A DNA stretch of 64,000 nt from Harmonia axyridis (lineage: Eukaryota; Arthropoda; Insecta; Coleoptera; Coccinellidae). A model generated the notes under the pieces. That model saw only the letters and a list, made by a program, of their open reading frames with translations, was not told where the DNA came from and did not search any database. Shown here one piece after another: positions 24,122-34,552 of the stretch; positions within the stretch are counted from its first letter, which is position 1; every line of letters starts with the position of its first letter. The position numbers and the translations under genes were made by a program. The stretch lies in the NCBI RefSeq assembly GCF_914767665.1, contig NC_059501.1, positions 36,618,501 through 36,682,500 of the forward strand, given 5' to 3'.

Positions 24122-25456
24122 TTAACTTTCATTCGTTGTCTGGATGAATTCATATAAATCATTAATATGAAAAATTCCTCTTTTTCTTTCTGTTTCTAAT
24201 TCTTTTAATACATAACTATTCAAACCATTCTCATTATCTATTATATATGGTCCCTCAAATGGAGTTTTTAATTTCGCACAAATCTTATTCCGCTTGTCTG
24301 TTACCCTGTGGAATCGTACAATAACCAAATCTCTTTTTTTTTTAAACTTCACATATTTCCTTCTATTCATTCTCTCCATTTTCTTTCTGTATCTTTTTCT
24401 ATTCTTTTTCAATCTTACTTTTACCTTCTTCATGATGTCTTCATTATTTATATGACTTGTTCTGTAACAATTTCTTTCTTGTTTAATTGAATATAAATTT
24501 GTTTCTTCATTAATTGCATTATGCATTGTATTCAACAAAAATTCCACTCTGTTTAATTGTATATCCCATTGGTTTTGTTCTCCATTGACAAATTTTCTTG
24601 AATATTTCACTACTTCTTGAATGTATCGTTCTGATGGTTTTGCTTGAGTATCCCTTATACTGTTATAATTCAGAATTATCTCTTTATTTTCATAATATTT
24701 GTCTTCTATTGAATTTTGTGGATTTCCTAGCTCATATATATTTTGGTCAATCTTGTTTTTATTTTCTGAAAATTCTATTAAAGGTGCTGTATACTGATTT
24801 ATTAATTTTTCATTGAAATTCATGTTGATCTCTCCTACAATTTTCAATTTTTCATTCGATTTCTCATTTTGAATTCTTGCAATTTTATACATCTCAATCT
24901 TATTGACTTCTAGTTGCTCATTTTGTTTTTCAATATCATTATATATAATACTCAGATTTCCTTCTGTTAGATTGTGAACTCCAGTTTCACAAATCTCCAA
25001 ATTCTCTTCATATATTTTTCTTTCTGTATCTAATTCAGTTGAAGATTCTTTTTGTACTTTATTTCTTTTGGTATATAACATTTCCTTGGAAATCATTAAT
25101 CTATCCCCAATTTTTTTATCCATTTCAATTATATTATCTGCCAAATGAATTTTCTTTTCTTCTTTAATTTCTTTCAAATTTTTATCCAATATTTTTGACG
25201 GATCTTCAAATTTTTTACTCATATTTTCTTCTAAACTTTTCGAACAATCTTCAAATTTTTTACTCAAATTTTCTTCTAAACTTTTCGAACAATCTTCTAA
25301 TTTTTCACTCCAATTTTCTTCTAATTTTTTTATTGCATTCATTATATCCCATAAATTCAGTTCTTTTCTATTTTCTTCATTTATTTCCATATTTCCTCTT
25401 GCATTTTCTTCTTCATCCCCTTTTTCTCCAATTTTCGTTTTACTTCTTGTTTCCAT
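24122..25456 (-). CDS. Gag-like coiled coil fused to integrase C-terminus (retrotransposon ORF)
   Basis: The ORF has 444 codons starting at METRSKTKIG. Residues about 30-100 are a charged coiled coil with a repeated unit (EDCSKSLEEN). About 100-250 is Lys/Glu/Asn-rich and Gag-like with no zinc knuckle seen. From about 265 the text becomes integrase: AKPSERYIQEVVKYSRKFV, WDIQLNRVEFLLNT, then RDLVIVRFHRVTDK, LKTPFEGPYII and GIFHINDLYEF, the end of the catalytic core (Glu of SER) and the GPY-type C-terminal domain of Gypsy elements. The whole pol middle is deleted, yet the frame stays open to a normal integrase end. It may be a deletion product; whether it is translated or useful to the element is unknown. 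Confidence 0.85.
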   Translation of the reverse strand: METRSKTKIGEKGDEEENARGNMEINEENRKELNLWDIMNAIKKLEENWSEKLEDCSKSLEENLSKKFEDCSKSLEENMSKKFEDPSKILDKNLKEIKEEKKIHLADNIIEMDKKIGDRLMISKEMLYTKRNKVQKESSTELDTERKIYEENLEICETGVHNLTEGNLSIIYNDIEKQNEQLEVNKIEMYKIARIQNEKSNEKLKIVGEINMNFNEKLINQYTAPLIEFSENKNKIDQNIYELGNPQNSIEDKYYENKEIILNYNSIRDTQAKPSERYIQEVVKYSRKFVNGEQNQWDIQLNRVEFLLNTMHNAINEETNLYSIKQERNCYRTSHINNEDIMKKVKVRLKKNRKRYRKKMERMNRRKYVKFKKKRDLVIVRFHRVTDKRNKICAKLKTPFEGPYIIDNENGLNSYVLKELETERKRGIFHINDLYEFIQTTNES

Positions 25457-25579
25457 TTTTTATTGAATAATCAATGATATGATTCCAACAATTATGTATT
25501 AATTTGAAATTTTTTTTTTTTTTTTTAAATAATGCTGTAATTGAATTAATATAATAATGCTGTAATTGACTTTATATCA

Positions 25580-25598
25580 GCCCCACGTTGGGCGCCAA
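25580..25598 (-). other. Primer-binding site of the LTR retrotransposon
   Basis: On the minus strand, TTGGCGCCCAACGTGGGGC lies one base inside the 5' LTR, the expected place for the tRNA primer site. The same 19 bases occur at 2897-2915. Confidence 0.8.
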
Positions 25599-25599
25599 T

Positions 25600-27134
25600 T
25601 GTTATGGATCGTATATATTCAAGTTGAGATTATGTTGTTGTTAATTTGATTTAAATTGATTAGATCCAATAACTAAATTTGAAATTATATTTTATAATTT
25701 TGCACCGACTATATATCTCAGGAGGGTTCATTCAAATTCAATTATATATTTTTTTTAATTTAATTAATATTTTCGAAATTCACTAACTATAAAGAAATTC
25801 TTATCTAATAACTAAATTTATATTAATCAATCTTATATTTACGTATTTAAATCTTCATCGACCTCATCAGTGTTCTATGTTATGGTATGGTATCGTCTTC
25901 TATGCTCCTAACCTCGAATGGATTATAACCTTGATTTGTATTAATTCAGTTGCATTGTTTTGAATCCATTTTCCATTTGATATTGCTTCAACTTGCTTGA
26001 ATCCAGGGAAATTTCTTCTTGAAATTGATTAAATAATTTTCCACTTCTTCTCACAATGATTTTCAGGTACGTATTTAACAATTTTAATATCTTGCAAATT
26101 TTCGTAAATAAATTCTTTCGTTTATCAATTATTTCAGGTAAATTTCTTGAGTCAGGTGACGTGCTCTCAACAATGGTTTTTTACTGACTGACTAGCTGTC
26201 ATTCGGCTGGGCTTTATATAGATTTTCAATTTTTTCTTGAAATCAAGATTGCCTTGGATGTCAAAAAATTTTTCAAATATGATGCTTTCGCAATTTTCTC
26301 TTTTGAGGTAAGTTTTCCTTCTTCAATCTTGATCTAGTTAATTTCTTCATTTTTTTCCGCATCTTTTGGTACCACATATGTTGCATTCGGTCGATTCGAA
26401 GTTACAAAATTTTCAAATATTCTATATACAATTTGGAAATTTTTCTAATATTCACTTTCTTTGGCCTAATATTCAAAGATTTCTATCTATAACTCCTAAA
26501 ATCTACTACTTATTTTTAAATTATACTATAATCTAAAGAAATATATACATTTTTGTATGTTTGAGACATTAATTACTTTAGAATCCCTGATTTATCATTC
26601 GATATCCTATCCCTATCCATTTTTTACAATTTTATTAGGAATTTCAGCTAATATTACATTTTTGAGATTGTATCTAGATGTAATTCACTAGATCACAAGC
26701 TATTTCATGAAAATTAACATAGGAAATATAAAATAAATGATTATTTTTTATCATTTTGAATGAAAATTGAATATTCAGTCTTTTGACTCTTTTAACATTA
26801 TTTACATGATATATAAATGGTTCCTGATACTTGAGTTGAATATCTTTTGTTGATTTTATCAAATTGAACTTTATTAATATTTTCATTTTGTTTCAGATCC
26901 TGAGATGCTTTGAATGAATATTGATATAGAACTTTAGAAATATTGGATTTATGCTACTTTTATAATGTGCAATTGAATGGAATAAATGAATAAAGTTACT
27001 CTACTTTCTTTAAAATTATTGGATCATATCAAGTTAAAATTTATTATCTATTTGATGAATTTACTGTAGTTTCCGAAGGATAGAGTCTGGTAATGTATTC
27101 TCATTGATTTTATAAGTTGATAATACCATTCCAT

Positions 27135-27138
<4 letters not shown>
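25600..27138 (-). repeat. 5' LTR of the nested retrotransposon
   Basis: A 1539-bp LTR, nearly identical to 22479-24025. It is next to the primer-binding site and therefore the 5' LTR on the minus strand. Confidence 0.92.

Positions 27139-27215
<77 letters not shown>
27139..27215. repeat. (AT)n microsatellite
   Basis: A run of about 75 bases of alternating A and T with one short interruption, next to the retrotransposon end. The matching CA/TA run at 22451-22478 is the other half of the insertion site. Confidence 0.9.
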
Positions 27216-27224
<9 letters not shown>

Positions 27225-27330
27225 TCAATTCACACTAGCGTGGTAGTTCAATTGTGATTATTCGGGCCGGAAGGCCAAGAATAAGGCGCGAATTACAGAA
27301 CTTTTGAAATCAGGATGTTTTCAAAGTTAG

Positions 27331-27554
27331 GAATATATTAATTATATTTTCATGATCAGAAAATCAATACCTAACTACTATCGAACGGCATAAATAAGTT
27401 CTTTTCTGATTAAGACGTAATATCCCATAATTAACCATTCATTTGAATATATTAATTATATTTTCATGATCTGAAATTCAATAGCTACTATCGAACGGCA
27501 TAAATAAGTTCTTTTCTGATTAAGACATAATGTCTCATAATTAACCATTCATTT
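27331..27554. repeat. 114-bp tandem duplication
   Basis: Two units start GAATATATTAATTATATTTT at 27331 and 27445. They share the TATCGAACGGCATAAATAAG block and end ATTAACCATTCATTT. They differ at a few bases and by a short deletion in unit 2. The duplication lies inside the hAT-type element. Confidence 0.85.
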
Positions 27555-28794
27555 AATTATCAAATATTTGAAATAAACTGTGAAAAGTTGCTGCTTGACG
27601 CTCTGCAATAGGATAACCGGCCAGCCGACCCTGTGTATTGGGAAGCGACCTAACATCGAGTTGTTGTGCCGTTCTACTGAGTGGTCGTATTCTGGGCGTA
27701 TGTCGTAGTATCTTTTCCTTTACGTAGTGCTCTCGGTAGCGTTGGTTCCGCCATCGGCTCTTGGCCGACCTAACGTGACATTTCAGGAGTTGCAATTGTA
27801 TAATTGTAACATTTGTGTTACATTTCAGACCTAATGTTACGGTGTTACGTACAATTCTGAAATAACTTGTTTGGGGTGATGTTACGAAAAGTAACCATTT
27901 ACGATTGTGGTTTGTTACAATTTATGAAAGGGAATAACAACGCTGGATGCTTTGGAAATCGAATATTAGGTGGTCCGAAAGAAAATATTGGCCGGTATAA
28001 GTTATATTTTCCTGTTCTGAGTGGAAATATTCATTACCGAGGGAATTTGGATATCGAAGTCGATAACTCCGATTGAGTTTCAATGAATTGAATATCTAGA
28101 ATTATTTTCTATTTCCCAATAATTTTTGGGTCGGCCCGGCCGACCCTGCCGACCCTGACGAGCCGTCACTGCTAACGATACTGATTTCTTCTTTCGACCT
28201 CTCCAAAAATCGTAACATCGTACTTATCTAAGACTGCCCCAACAATTCCTCAAGATACCATGTCAATTAGATCATTGGTTAGAACATTTTTTATCTTTTT
28301 TCAATAAGAGTCCTTACCTCTACTTCAAACTACATTTTTCTGTCGATCTCAGCAAGAAACATACTTCAACTCCGCCTAAGACCTTTTTGCTGCGTCATCT
28401 TGAGAACGACCCAGACGGTTTTTCGCATGTATCGAACTCAGATAAGTCAAGATTTCCCCATATCTAAATTATTTTTCTTATCCGTAAAAAATATATCAAT
28501 TTCACCAACGTCGTGAGACGGTAACTAAAAAAAGTATTGATTGAAAAATAAAACATCCTTATTCTAAGATAAGATCAGTTTACACAAGTCGCGATCGCTC
28601 TGTTGAATTTAACGTATATTTCCTCTGCATAATAATTGCAATAATTTCAATAATTTCCAAATATCCGCTTTACTACAATATTGGGTTGTACTTTGGTGAA
28701 ATTGGCCATCGTGTTAATTGTACTGCAATGATCGGAAAGCACTAGTGTTGTGTATGTATAAATAAATATAGAGAAACACGACTAAGACCAACTG

Positions 28795-29440
28795 GCCAAT
28801 CCAGGCGTACCACAGAACGTCAAGATAGGCGCTTCAGGCAATTCGCTCTACGAGACCATTTTGCTACTAAACTTTAAGTCGCTGAACAATAGTTAGGAGC
28901 AGAAGGTAGACAATAGGTGCACTATATCGCCATATTCTTCATATATTGGCCATATATCGCCATAAATTCGAGACAATTTCATAATTTCTACGATCAGCTA
29001 GTTGTTGGATTAATGATTTGGGTGACTATTAGTATTGCCTATGAAAGTCAATCACTACTTCTCTTTATTCGGCCAGCATGATAGCTGCACGTTATGTTGC
29101 GATGTCCTACAAACAACTCTCCTGTCTACTATCTAGATGGCCACCAAGACGTCCTTTTTCAGCGAGACAGCGCCCGTCGAACTTTTTCCAATGAGCTTAC
29201 GCTAACGTTTTGCGGTGGCCACCCCATTCACAGGATTTAAATCCCATTGAATATGTGTGATATATGATGGGGAGGAGACTGTCTGATTCGAACTAACCTA
29301 CACAGACTTCAGAAAGTTGATTCAGTTAGCACAGTCAATTCGCGTTGCTGGAACAAGTTGTTACAAGTAGACATCTTATTTTGTCGATACCTAGACGTGT
29401 ATGAGATTTTATTCAGCTACAAAGTCGTCATAATATAATT
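28795..29440 (+). pseudogene. Decayed Tc1-like transposase
   Basis: Broken plus-strand frames give QDRRFRQFALRDHFAT, ISIAYESQSLLLFI, LDGHQDVLFQRDSA, and then a PWPPHSQDLNPIEYVWYMMG-like segment near 29210-29270. These are the HTH end, the central beta strands, the second catalytic Asp region (FQxD) and the LNPIEHVWD motif with the catalytic Glu of Tc1 elements. Stops and frameshifts throughout. Terminal repeats were not identified. Confidence 0.65.
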
Positions 29441-29988
29441 ATTTTTATGAAAGGCTGATAAAATTTAATGAAAATGTAATCGTTTCACTGATTCTTAATA
29501 GTTATATGACTTGCACATATCCAAAATAAAGTCCACCGAGTTATTTTTTTTTCGATGTGATACTTCTAATGTCAGTGCGTATAAATCGTATAAGAATAAT
29601 AATAATGATGGCAATAGTGAAAGATATATCTAAGGTGTTAATCACGAAATGAGGTATGCGGCAATCATCCTTAATATAATATTATTGAATATAATGAACC
29701 GAAAAAAATTGCATTAATTGCAATAGTTTACAATTTAACGAAGATAAAAAAAGAAGAAAAATTTAATAATTATTGACTTTCAGTTCCATAATGGTTGTTA
29801 CGACGAGACGACTACATTTCCTTGCGTCCTATTTTGGAGCTTAAAATTTTATATTACTGTTGAAAATATTATTGTAGTTTGTGAAATTAAATAGTGAATT
29901 TTGATGTTTCAACATTGAAAATTGTTTTTATTGACTGTATAGGTCTCTGTGGGATGATATAGGTTAATCCTAGACTCCGTGACCCCAG

Positions 29989-30045
29989 GAATAAATAAAT
30001 AAATTTTATTGCAATTCAATCCAGTACATGATAGAAAGTGTCCAC
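29989..30045. repeat. Short repeat shared with 61.97 kb (possible LINE tail)
   Basis: An AATAAATAAATAAATTTTATTG stretch continuing to AGTACATGATAGAAAGTG closely matches 61975-62030. I read both as remnants of one repeat family, perhaps a LINE 3' end. Confidence 0.45.
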
Positions 30046-30127
30046 AGAGAAGACACATTTTCTGCATTTTCATTCCACTCTACTGTTAACGATTGAATTA
30101 TTTATCTATATAACTCGATCAAAGGTA

Positions 30128-30557
30128 CAGTCGCCGCCAAATAAGATGGCAAATCTAAGGCGCAGAGAGAAATAATGCTATCTCCTTCGCACTATCACGG
30201 CAGTGGTTCTGGGGTGTTGCCGATTTCGAGACTGCTCAACTCAGTGGCGTGGTAAATAAATTGAATCGGCAACGAATTATTCGAGATAACGAAAAAAAAT
30301 ATCGGAGGATAATATTTGACATTGAGAGTAGAGCCATTCATTATAAGACAAGACAGAAAAAGTTTACAATTATAACAGGTACTTTTATTTGAGAAAATAA
30401 GATATATAGGTAGTACAATAGTATGAAATTAAACTGGCTTTATATGTACTCTACTGAATGGAACGCTTCGGGTTATTAGGTACTCATAGTCAGTCATTAG
30501 CTCCTCCTTCAGTTTTGTGCGCAACCAAGTTCTTGCCAACTTATTTGGCGGCGACTG
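30128..30557. mobile_element. 430-bp MITE with TA target duplication
   Basis: The ends are CAGTCGCCGCCAAATAAG and CTTATTTGGCGGCGACTG, exact reverse complements over 18 bases, flanked by TA on both sides (30126-30127 and 30558-30559). The TA target and CAGT start fit pogo/Tc1-mariner-type non-autonomous elements. No coding capacity; the 63-codon ORF at its right side crosses the inverted repeat. Confidence 0.85.
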
Positions 30558-30559
30558 TA

Positions 30560-33500
30560 CATTGCATTACTGCTGAGCCCAACAATATTTTGGTCCTCAG
30601 CGGGGGTTTACGCTATCCAAAGTATAGTGCTTTGAAAATGAATAAATGAATGAATTGACTCCTGTAGCATTTGACCATAAATGTTTTTTAGGGTCGAAGA
30701 GCTAACAGAAATGAATAGAAGTCGCACTACGTATTTCATATCTCTGTATTCAACAGTAATAGATGTGCAATACTTCCACTTTGATGATGATGAAAGATTT
30801 GTCAAATTTCGATTAACACAGTCGCAGAAATTAGAGAATTAAACATAAGGGATCTTCTGTAAAAGGCCTTCGAAAACCGAGGTAGAGAAGAAGTGATAAT
30901 ATTTCCTTAATTAACACTTTGATAATTATCTCTAAACATCAGTTTGCCACAAAGGTATTTGAGCTCCATTTAGGATAAAACAAAATACATGAGACTTGAT
31001 TAACCAATTTATGTTGTTCATGAACATCCATCAACATCAACTCGTTTTCGTGATCAATCATTGACATTTCACGCATTTCTCCGAACATAATTTTGCATAA
31101 AGACCTCGATATGAAGTTTTACAAAGTTCACTTATAGCTTTGAAAAATATTCATGAGTTTTTTAAATAAACCGTATCAAAAATGCAAATTTCAAATGGAC
31201 CACCCTTTACATTATTTATAAACGTGAATCTTATACTTTTTTTTCGCGTGAATCAACGCGCTCCAAAAATGAGCCATATTTCCGATTATTTTAATCTTGA
31301 AATTCCTGTTTATTACTGATTATTCTAAAAGTCAATTAATACTTCCTTTAATTGATAATCAAAATATATCACGTGTTTATTAAATTGCAAAGGTTTACGA
31401 AATTCAGCCAGTTTTTGTAAAAATTCAATTCTAATGTAAACTGAATTTTGAAATAAATGTCATCGATATTCTTCCAATCTTGATCCTTTTTCAATATCCT
31501 GACAACATCATAATCGTTCGTTTCATCTCAAGGTCAATGATCCAAGAATTTCTGCATTTTATTGTCTGGAATTAACGCGAACCTGTTTTTTTTTCAACAA
31601 GACGTCTTGTCATTGACAAGGGCGACAAACAGGGTGTCTTTCACGTGTTGAACATTTATTCTATCATCACGCGCAATTTCTGCAAATGACACCCATCTGC
31701 TCCTCCATTATCAAACCAATTCTCATCACCGGAAGATTACTGTCGTCAGACAAGATTACGAATGTTTCTCATCTTCCCAGAAGTGTTCTTCATTTGAATG
31801 TTTCCGAGGTTTGTAAAATTCCGAATAAAATATGTTTGTTAGGTTTCTTAAATGGTGTTCAGATATTTTCTAGCTCTTTTTTTGAGTGCGTTCCCAAAAG
31901 AGAAGGCTATATAATTTCGTCGCGATTTATATTATTTACGGATTTTATTCCAGAATTATCTCGAATGATAAGGTTCAATTCACATATTATGATGAACCGT
32001 GGTCGAATTCCATTATGATCGTCCGGTACTGGCAGGCCGTAAAAAAGATAACTCACTTCTACAGGATGTCTCGTAAAGATCACGTCAAACCGAGGGAGAA
32101 TATAGATCAAAGGATAACCCACCCATAAAATTCCCATTATAAAAGTATTACCGTTTTCGAGATATTTTTTTTTTTTAGAAAATAATGAATTTTTGCCCCG
32201 TTCAATAGTTTTGTCCTTACGGTTGGTACAATTTTACACCTTTTTGGTTAATTTTTTCAGTAAAATATTGCTGAACAATGATTTTAACGTTTATTTCAAA
32301 AACATCCTCCTAACATTTTAATGGAGGACTATGAGAAATATTTTCATTGGAAATTTTGGTAGTGGATTATTTTGTTCATGAAGTTTAGCCCATCGCATCT
32401 TAGTGGAACCAAAATTGTACCGAGCTACTGATGCACATTGCACCAATAAATTGTCTATTTTATAGTGATTTCAAAAAGGTATCACACAAGTCATTTGTTA
32501 TTCAAAGAAAAAAGATATGGCTGTTTTTATCCACATGGGTACGTTTCTGACAAAATCAAGTTTGTCAATCCTGTTGAGAAATATTCGATGTTGCATTACT
32601 TAGTGAACAATGGCAATTGTTTGCGAAAATATTACCTCAACGAAATCAAATTTTGCCGGCAAATTTTGCGAAAACATCATGCAGATCGAGATTTTTTTAA
32701 TAAGATCATTTGGAGAAACTTGATATTTTCAAGGTGAGTTGCCAAAATAATGGATATAAATAGAGTTGAAATATTGCATTTATATATATGAAATAACCCA
32801 AAGAAAATAGAGGAAGAATATCGAAAAAAAATTGAAAATCACGTTGATAACATAATCGATTATGTTGAGATTTTGTTTAGATATAAAATGATAACATCTA
32901 ATTTCTTGCAAAATTCGTGCTGATCGTGCCATAAAAATTATACAGAGCGGTTCACAATGAAGTCCCGTATTTGCGAAGCTTATAACTTTTGATAGGAAAG
33001 CCATAAAGTGCTTAAACTTTTTGCATGATATTTCTCAAGAAATTCATAAAAAAATTTGGTTTATCGACAAGAAAGTGGTTTTTCTTTATGTCCGAGATGA
33101 GATAAAATGATAAATTGGTAATGCTTGATTGTCTTAGATACATGATTTGATCGGTTTCAAGAGAAACATATTAATAATGTTTCTGATTGAATTCGCCCTG
33201 TTAGTTTCAGATTGATTCCTGAGCGACTTTCTAACCGATAAATAATTCCCTTTCTTATCAATTCGATCCTTATGAAATGAGGAAATTCATATGAGATCTC
33301 AGGAAAAACTTGAGGATATAAGGAATATCGATTATTTTATCGTTTTTTTTATGATTTTGACTTCTAGGGCAGCTTTCATCCTGCATATAGTTAGTTTTTC
33401 ATTCTTTGTATAGTGTGATTTTTATTTTCAAAAATATTGAAATGTTGAAATTGCTGTGATGTACGAATGTTTTGTTGAACCTGATTGAGGTTGTTTTCGT

Positions 33501-34358
33501 TATTTTAAAGAGGTGTCATCAATTTCATTAATTTTTGCAGCCCTGATGAAGAATCAATAAAGAATCAAAATTTTAGCAATTTCGATGGAGTTTTTTGTTC
33601 GTTTTGAGTTAAAATTTAGTTTGCATATATATTGGGTTTCCAAATTTGTAGTCTAGCAAGTGCATCTCAGAATCCCTTTGAGCTAAAGAAAAATGAATAG
33701 CACATTTTAGGGCTCAAATTTTGAAAGAGCTGAATTGATGGAAACAGCAACCTTATAAGTTCAACTGTTTTCAAGCTATAAGAGAAAATTAGAAAATAGC
33801 GTGAAATGAAATAAAGTTCACATAACTTCTTTATTACTGGTAATAAACAAACACATTCTACAGGTCCTTTTTTCATAGTGATTAATTTTCCAGTGCGATT
33901 AGTCTTGAAGTTATAATACAAATTTATATATTTTTAAATGTAAACCTTACAAATTTCGGTAACAAATGTAAAAACGCTTTTTTTTTCGGAAACATTATAG
34001 GTATAACATAATATATCAATTTTTTATCAAACTATAAAAACTAGCTCAAAGAAATTCTGAAATCACCTCACTTGACTATGAGTTTGGAACATCACAATAT
34101 TCAATTGAATGTGAAATTTCGAAAGTGTTCTGTCTTCAGCATCTATTATGTTTGTAAGTGTTATTCAATTTCTCAATAATAATATTTGTTATTTCATTAC
34201 TAATATCGATCACCTGATAGAATTCATGAGTATTACATTATTATTAGAGAATATTACAAAATTATTCCATTCAGTATCTTTTTTACCTACTGTTGGATTG
34301 TTATTTCTTATAAAATCGTTATTAATTGCATTTTAGAAATAATTAAATGAGCACTCAC
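30560..34358. other. Intronic stretch without recognised gene
   Basis: AT-rich. The overlapping ORFs at 31686-32137 occur on both strands without recognised motifs. Nothing else supported up to the exon at 34359. Confidence 0.45.
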
Positions 34359-34552
34359 CTGGGTACAGGATCAGGATGAAATTTTTCAGCCAAATAGTCC
34401 CTCGAAAAGAGTTGCATTCCGATAACAGCGAAAATATAAATGATGATCAGGAGTACCAAAGTCAGGTTTCCGAGAGCGCCAATGGTACTGATGATTATAC
34501 TGAGTAGAACCTTCATGGTTATCCACGATTGTGCAAGCTTCAACACTCTCAA
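34359..34552 (-). CDS. NaCP60E: NaCP60E exon: domain II end of S4, S4-S5 linker and S5
   Basis: The exon is 194 bp. The acceptor TTTCAG precedes TTG at 34552, and the donor is AG/GTGAGT at 34359. It encodes the rest of S4 ([10 protein letters not shown]), the S4-S5 linker ([17 protein letters not shown]), S5 ([19 protein letters not shown]) and the start of the turret loop ([15 protein letters not shown]). S4 positive charges alternate every third residue across the exon junction (R, R, R, K). The linker and S5 contain the positions that in para form part of the pyrethroid receptor; here the residue aligned with para Met918 is Ile. The final Arg codon is split with the pore exon. Confidence 0.95.

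Larger units (their letters stand above)
22479..27138 (-). mobile_element. Internally deleted Gypsy-type LTR retrotransposon
   Basis: Two direct LTRs (22479-24025, 1547 bp; 25600-27138, 1539 bp) begin TGTTATGG and end CCATAACA. By eye they differ by one substitution and three small indels, so insertion was recent. On the minus strand the order is 5' LTR, a primer-binding site one base inside it (25580-25598, GGCGCCCAACGTGGGGC type), a single ORF (25456-24122), a TTGGGGAA polypurine tract next to 24025, and the 3' LTR. It sits in a CA/TA repeat inside the hAT element, so the target duplication is ambiguous. Protease, reverse transcriptase, RNase H and most of integrase are absent. Confidence 0.92.
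22413..28171. mobile_element. hAT-type non-autonomous element containing a nested LTR retrotransposon
   Basis: The element starts CAGTGACGGCTCGT and ends with the exact reverse complement ACGAGCCGTCACTG. It is flanked by a perfect 8-bp duplication, CTAACGAT (22405-22412 and 28172-28179). Eight-base duplications and CAG-starting short inverted repeats are hallmarks of hAT elements. Without the nested retrotransposon (22479-27138) it is about 1.1 kb. It carries CA/TA microsatellites, a 114-bp tandem duplication and GGGTCGGCC/GGCCGACCC motifs near the ends. I recognise no hAT transposase in it, so it is probably mobilised in trans. Confidence 0.88.

Noticed and set aside
24308..25470. Plus-strand ORFs rich in Phe, Leu and Ser
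   Set aside because: Antisense shadows of the Lys/Glu/Asn-rich Gag-integrase ORF.
25580..25598. Assigning a specific tRNA to the primer-binding site
   Set aside because: The motif is clear but I cannot verify which tRNA 3' end it matches without a search.
31686..32137. Overlapping 76-110 codon ORFs on both strands
   Set aside because: Mutually overlapping frames without motifs; a hoped-for mariner match did not hold up.
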